NCBI RefSeq assembly: GCF_011764445.1
Contig: NZ_BLPG01000001.1
Location: 9,291,316 to 9,355,315 of the forward strand
Direction: 5' to 3'
Source: Phytohabitans rumicis
GTDB taxonomy: Bacteria > Actinomycetota > Actinomycetes > Mycobacteriales > Micromonosporaceae
DNA: 64,000 nucleotides
Position 1 is the first letter of the stretch. The number at the start of each line of letters is the position of its first letter. This document shows, in pieces, positions 63,886 to 64,000 of this stretch. Under the pieces are notes generated by a model. It searched no databases and was not told the origin of the DNA. It was given only the letters and a program-made list of their open reading frames with translations. The position numbers and the translations under genes are program-made.

Positions 63886-64000
63886 GGCGGTGGGCACGCC
63901 GGCGAAGGTGCCGAACCCGGTGCCGGTCACCTCGAAGATCAGCGGCCCTTGCCGGCAGACGAGGTAGAAGGTCGCCTGTAGCCAGCTGTAACATGCCTGC
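63808..64000 (-). CDS. C-terminal end of an unrecognised protein (cut by the window edge)
   Basis: The minus strand is open from 64000 to a TGA at 63808 and reads YSWLQATFYLVCRQGPLIF, then VTGTGFGTFAGVPTALAAKS and HWRDKVQAPVAQLVASKVP. Amino-acid composition looks like a real protein. It overlaps the end of the tripeptidyl-peptidase gene by 78 bases. The family is not recognisable from this piece. Confidence 0.5.
   Translation of the reverse strand, partial: QACYSWLQATFYLVCRQGPLIFEVTGTGFGTFAGVPTALAAKSEHWRDKVQAPVAQLVASKVP

Overview
This is a GC-rich (about 70% or more) actinobacterial chromosome segment, most likely from the Micromonosporaceae (Actinoplanes/Micromonospora relatives). The grounds are strong third-position GC bias, frequent GTG/TTG starts, F420-type oxidoreductases, BTAD/AfsR-type regulators, and a GGAAGGGCCCCTT-type terminator palindrome and GATCAAGGGC-type intergenic repeats that I associate with this family. 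The family assignment is inference. I see no phage genes, insertion sequences, CRISPR arrays, rRNA or tRNA genes. Most of the window is ordinary chromosome with several accessory patches.

Layout. (1) 1-6.7 kb: a leftward operon for a BMP-type ABC importer (ATPase, two permeases, lipoprotein) ending in allophanate hydrolase, divergent from a GntR/FCD regulator. Three identical TCCTATAGGA palindromes lie between them. (2) 6.7-8.5 kb: a divergent tryptophanyl-tRNA synthetase and a small membrane protein. (3) 8.5-13.1 kb: remnants of an AsnC-type regulator and an amino-acid dehydrogenase, then a secreted RHS/YD-repeat protein with an unrecognised tail. (4) 13.2-17.4 kb: an MFS exporter, a methyltransferase, two overlapping paralogues of unknown function, a DUF1232 protein and a TfoX-N protein. 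(5) 17.4-19.6 kb: a two-gene sugar-acid module (2-keto-3-deoxy-acid dehydratase family plus aldehyde dehydrogenase). (6) 19.6-24 kb: a TetM/OtrA-like ribosome-protection GTPase followed by an ABC-F protein, divergent from a methyltransferase. (7) 24-30.4 kb: a PPOX/F420 enzyme, a membrane protein, a ligand-binding GGDEF-EAL fusion followed closely by a Ser/Thr kinase, then hppD. (8) 30.5-43.4 kb: a secreted subtilase, TetR/MMPL exporter, beta-carbonic anhydrase, a large BTAD regulator and a Drr-type ABC exporter. (9) 43.4-49.3 kb: an MFS remnant, a membrane P-loop/TPR protein, PadR with a hydrolase, an SMI1/KNR4 remnant and an MFS exporter. (10) 49.4-57.7 kb: a complete peptide-type ABC importer and a convergent AfsR-type regulator. 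(11) 57.8-64 kb: a beta-helix protein, ArsR-SRPBCC, thioesterase/Fe-alcohol dehydrogenase/LLM oxidoreductase, a secreted tripeptidyl-peptidase-like hydrolase and a partial gene.

An important caveat is that six otherwise intact genes are each broken by one missing base in or beside a G/C run: the ABC ATPase near 5285, MFS near 14472, methyltransferase near 15275, TfoX near 17295, MMPL near 35861 and SRPBCC near 58916. The pattern is more like a sequencing or assembly error than six real pseudogenes. By contrast, the AsnC/dehydrogenase, MFS (43.5 kb) and SMI1 (47.6 kb) fragments lack whole segments and are true remnants.

The most interesting items are the GntR-controlled importer plus allophanate hydrolase operon, the sensor-type c-di-GMP fusion with its adjacent kinase, the tandem pair of ribosome-protection proteins with an overlapping short leader frame, the RHS protein without a visible immunity gene, and a dispersed ~100 bp hairpin repeat.
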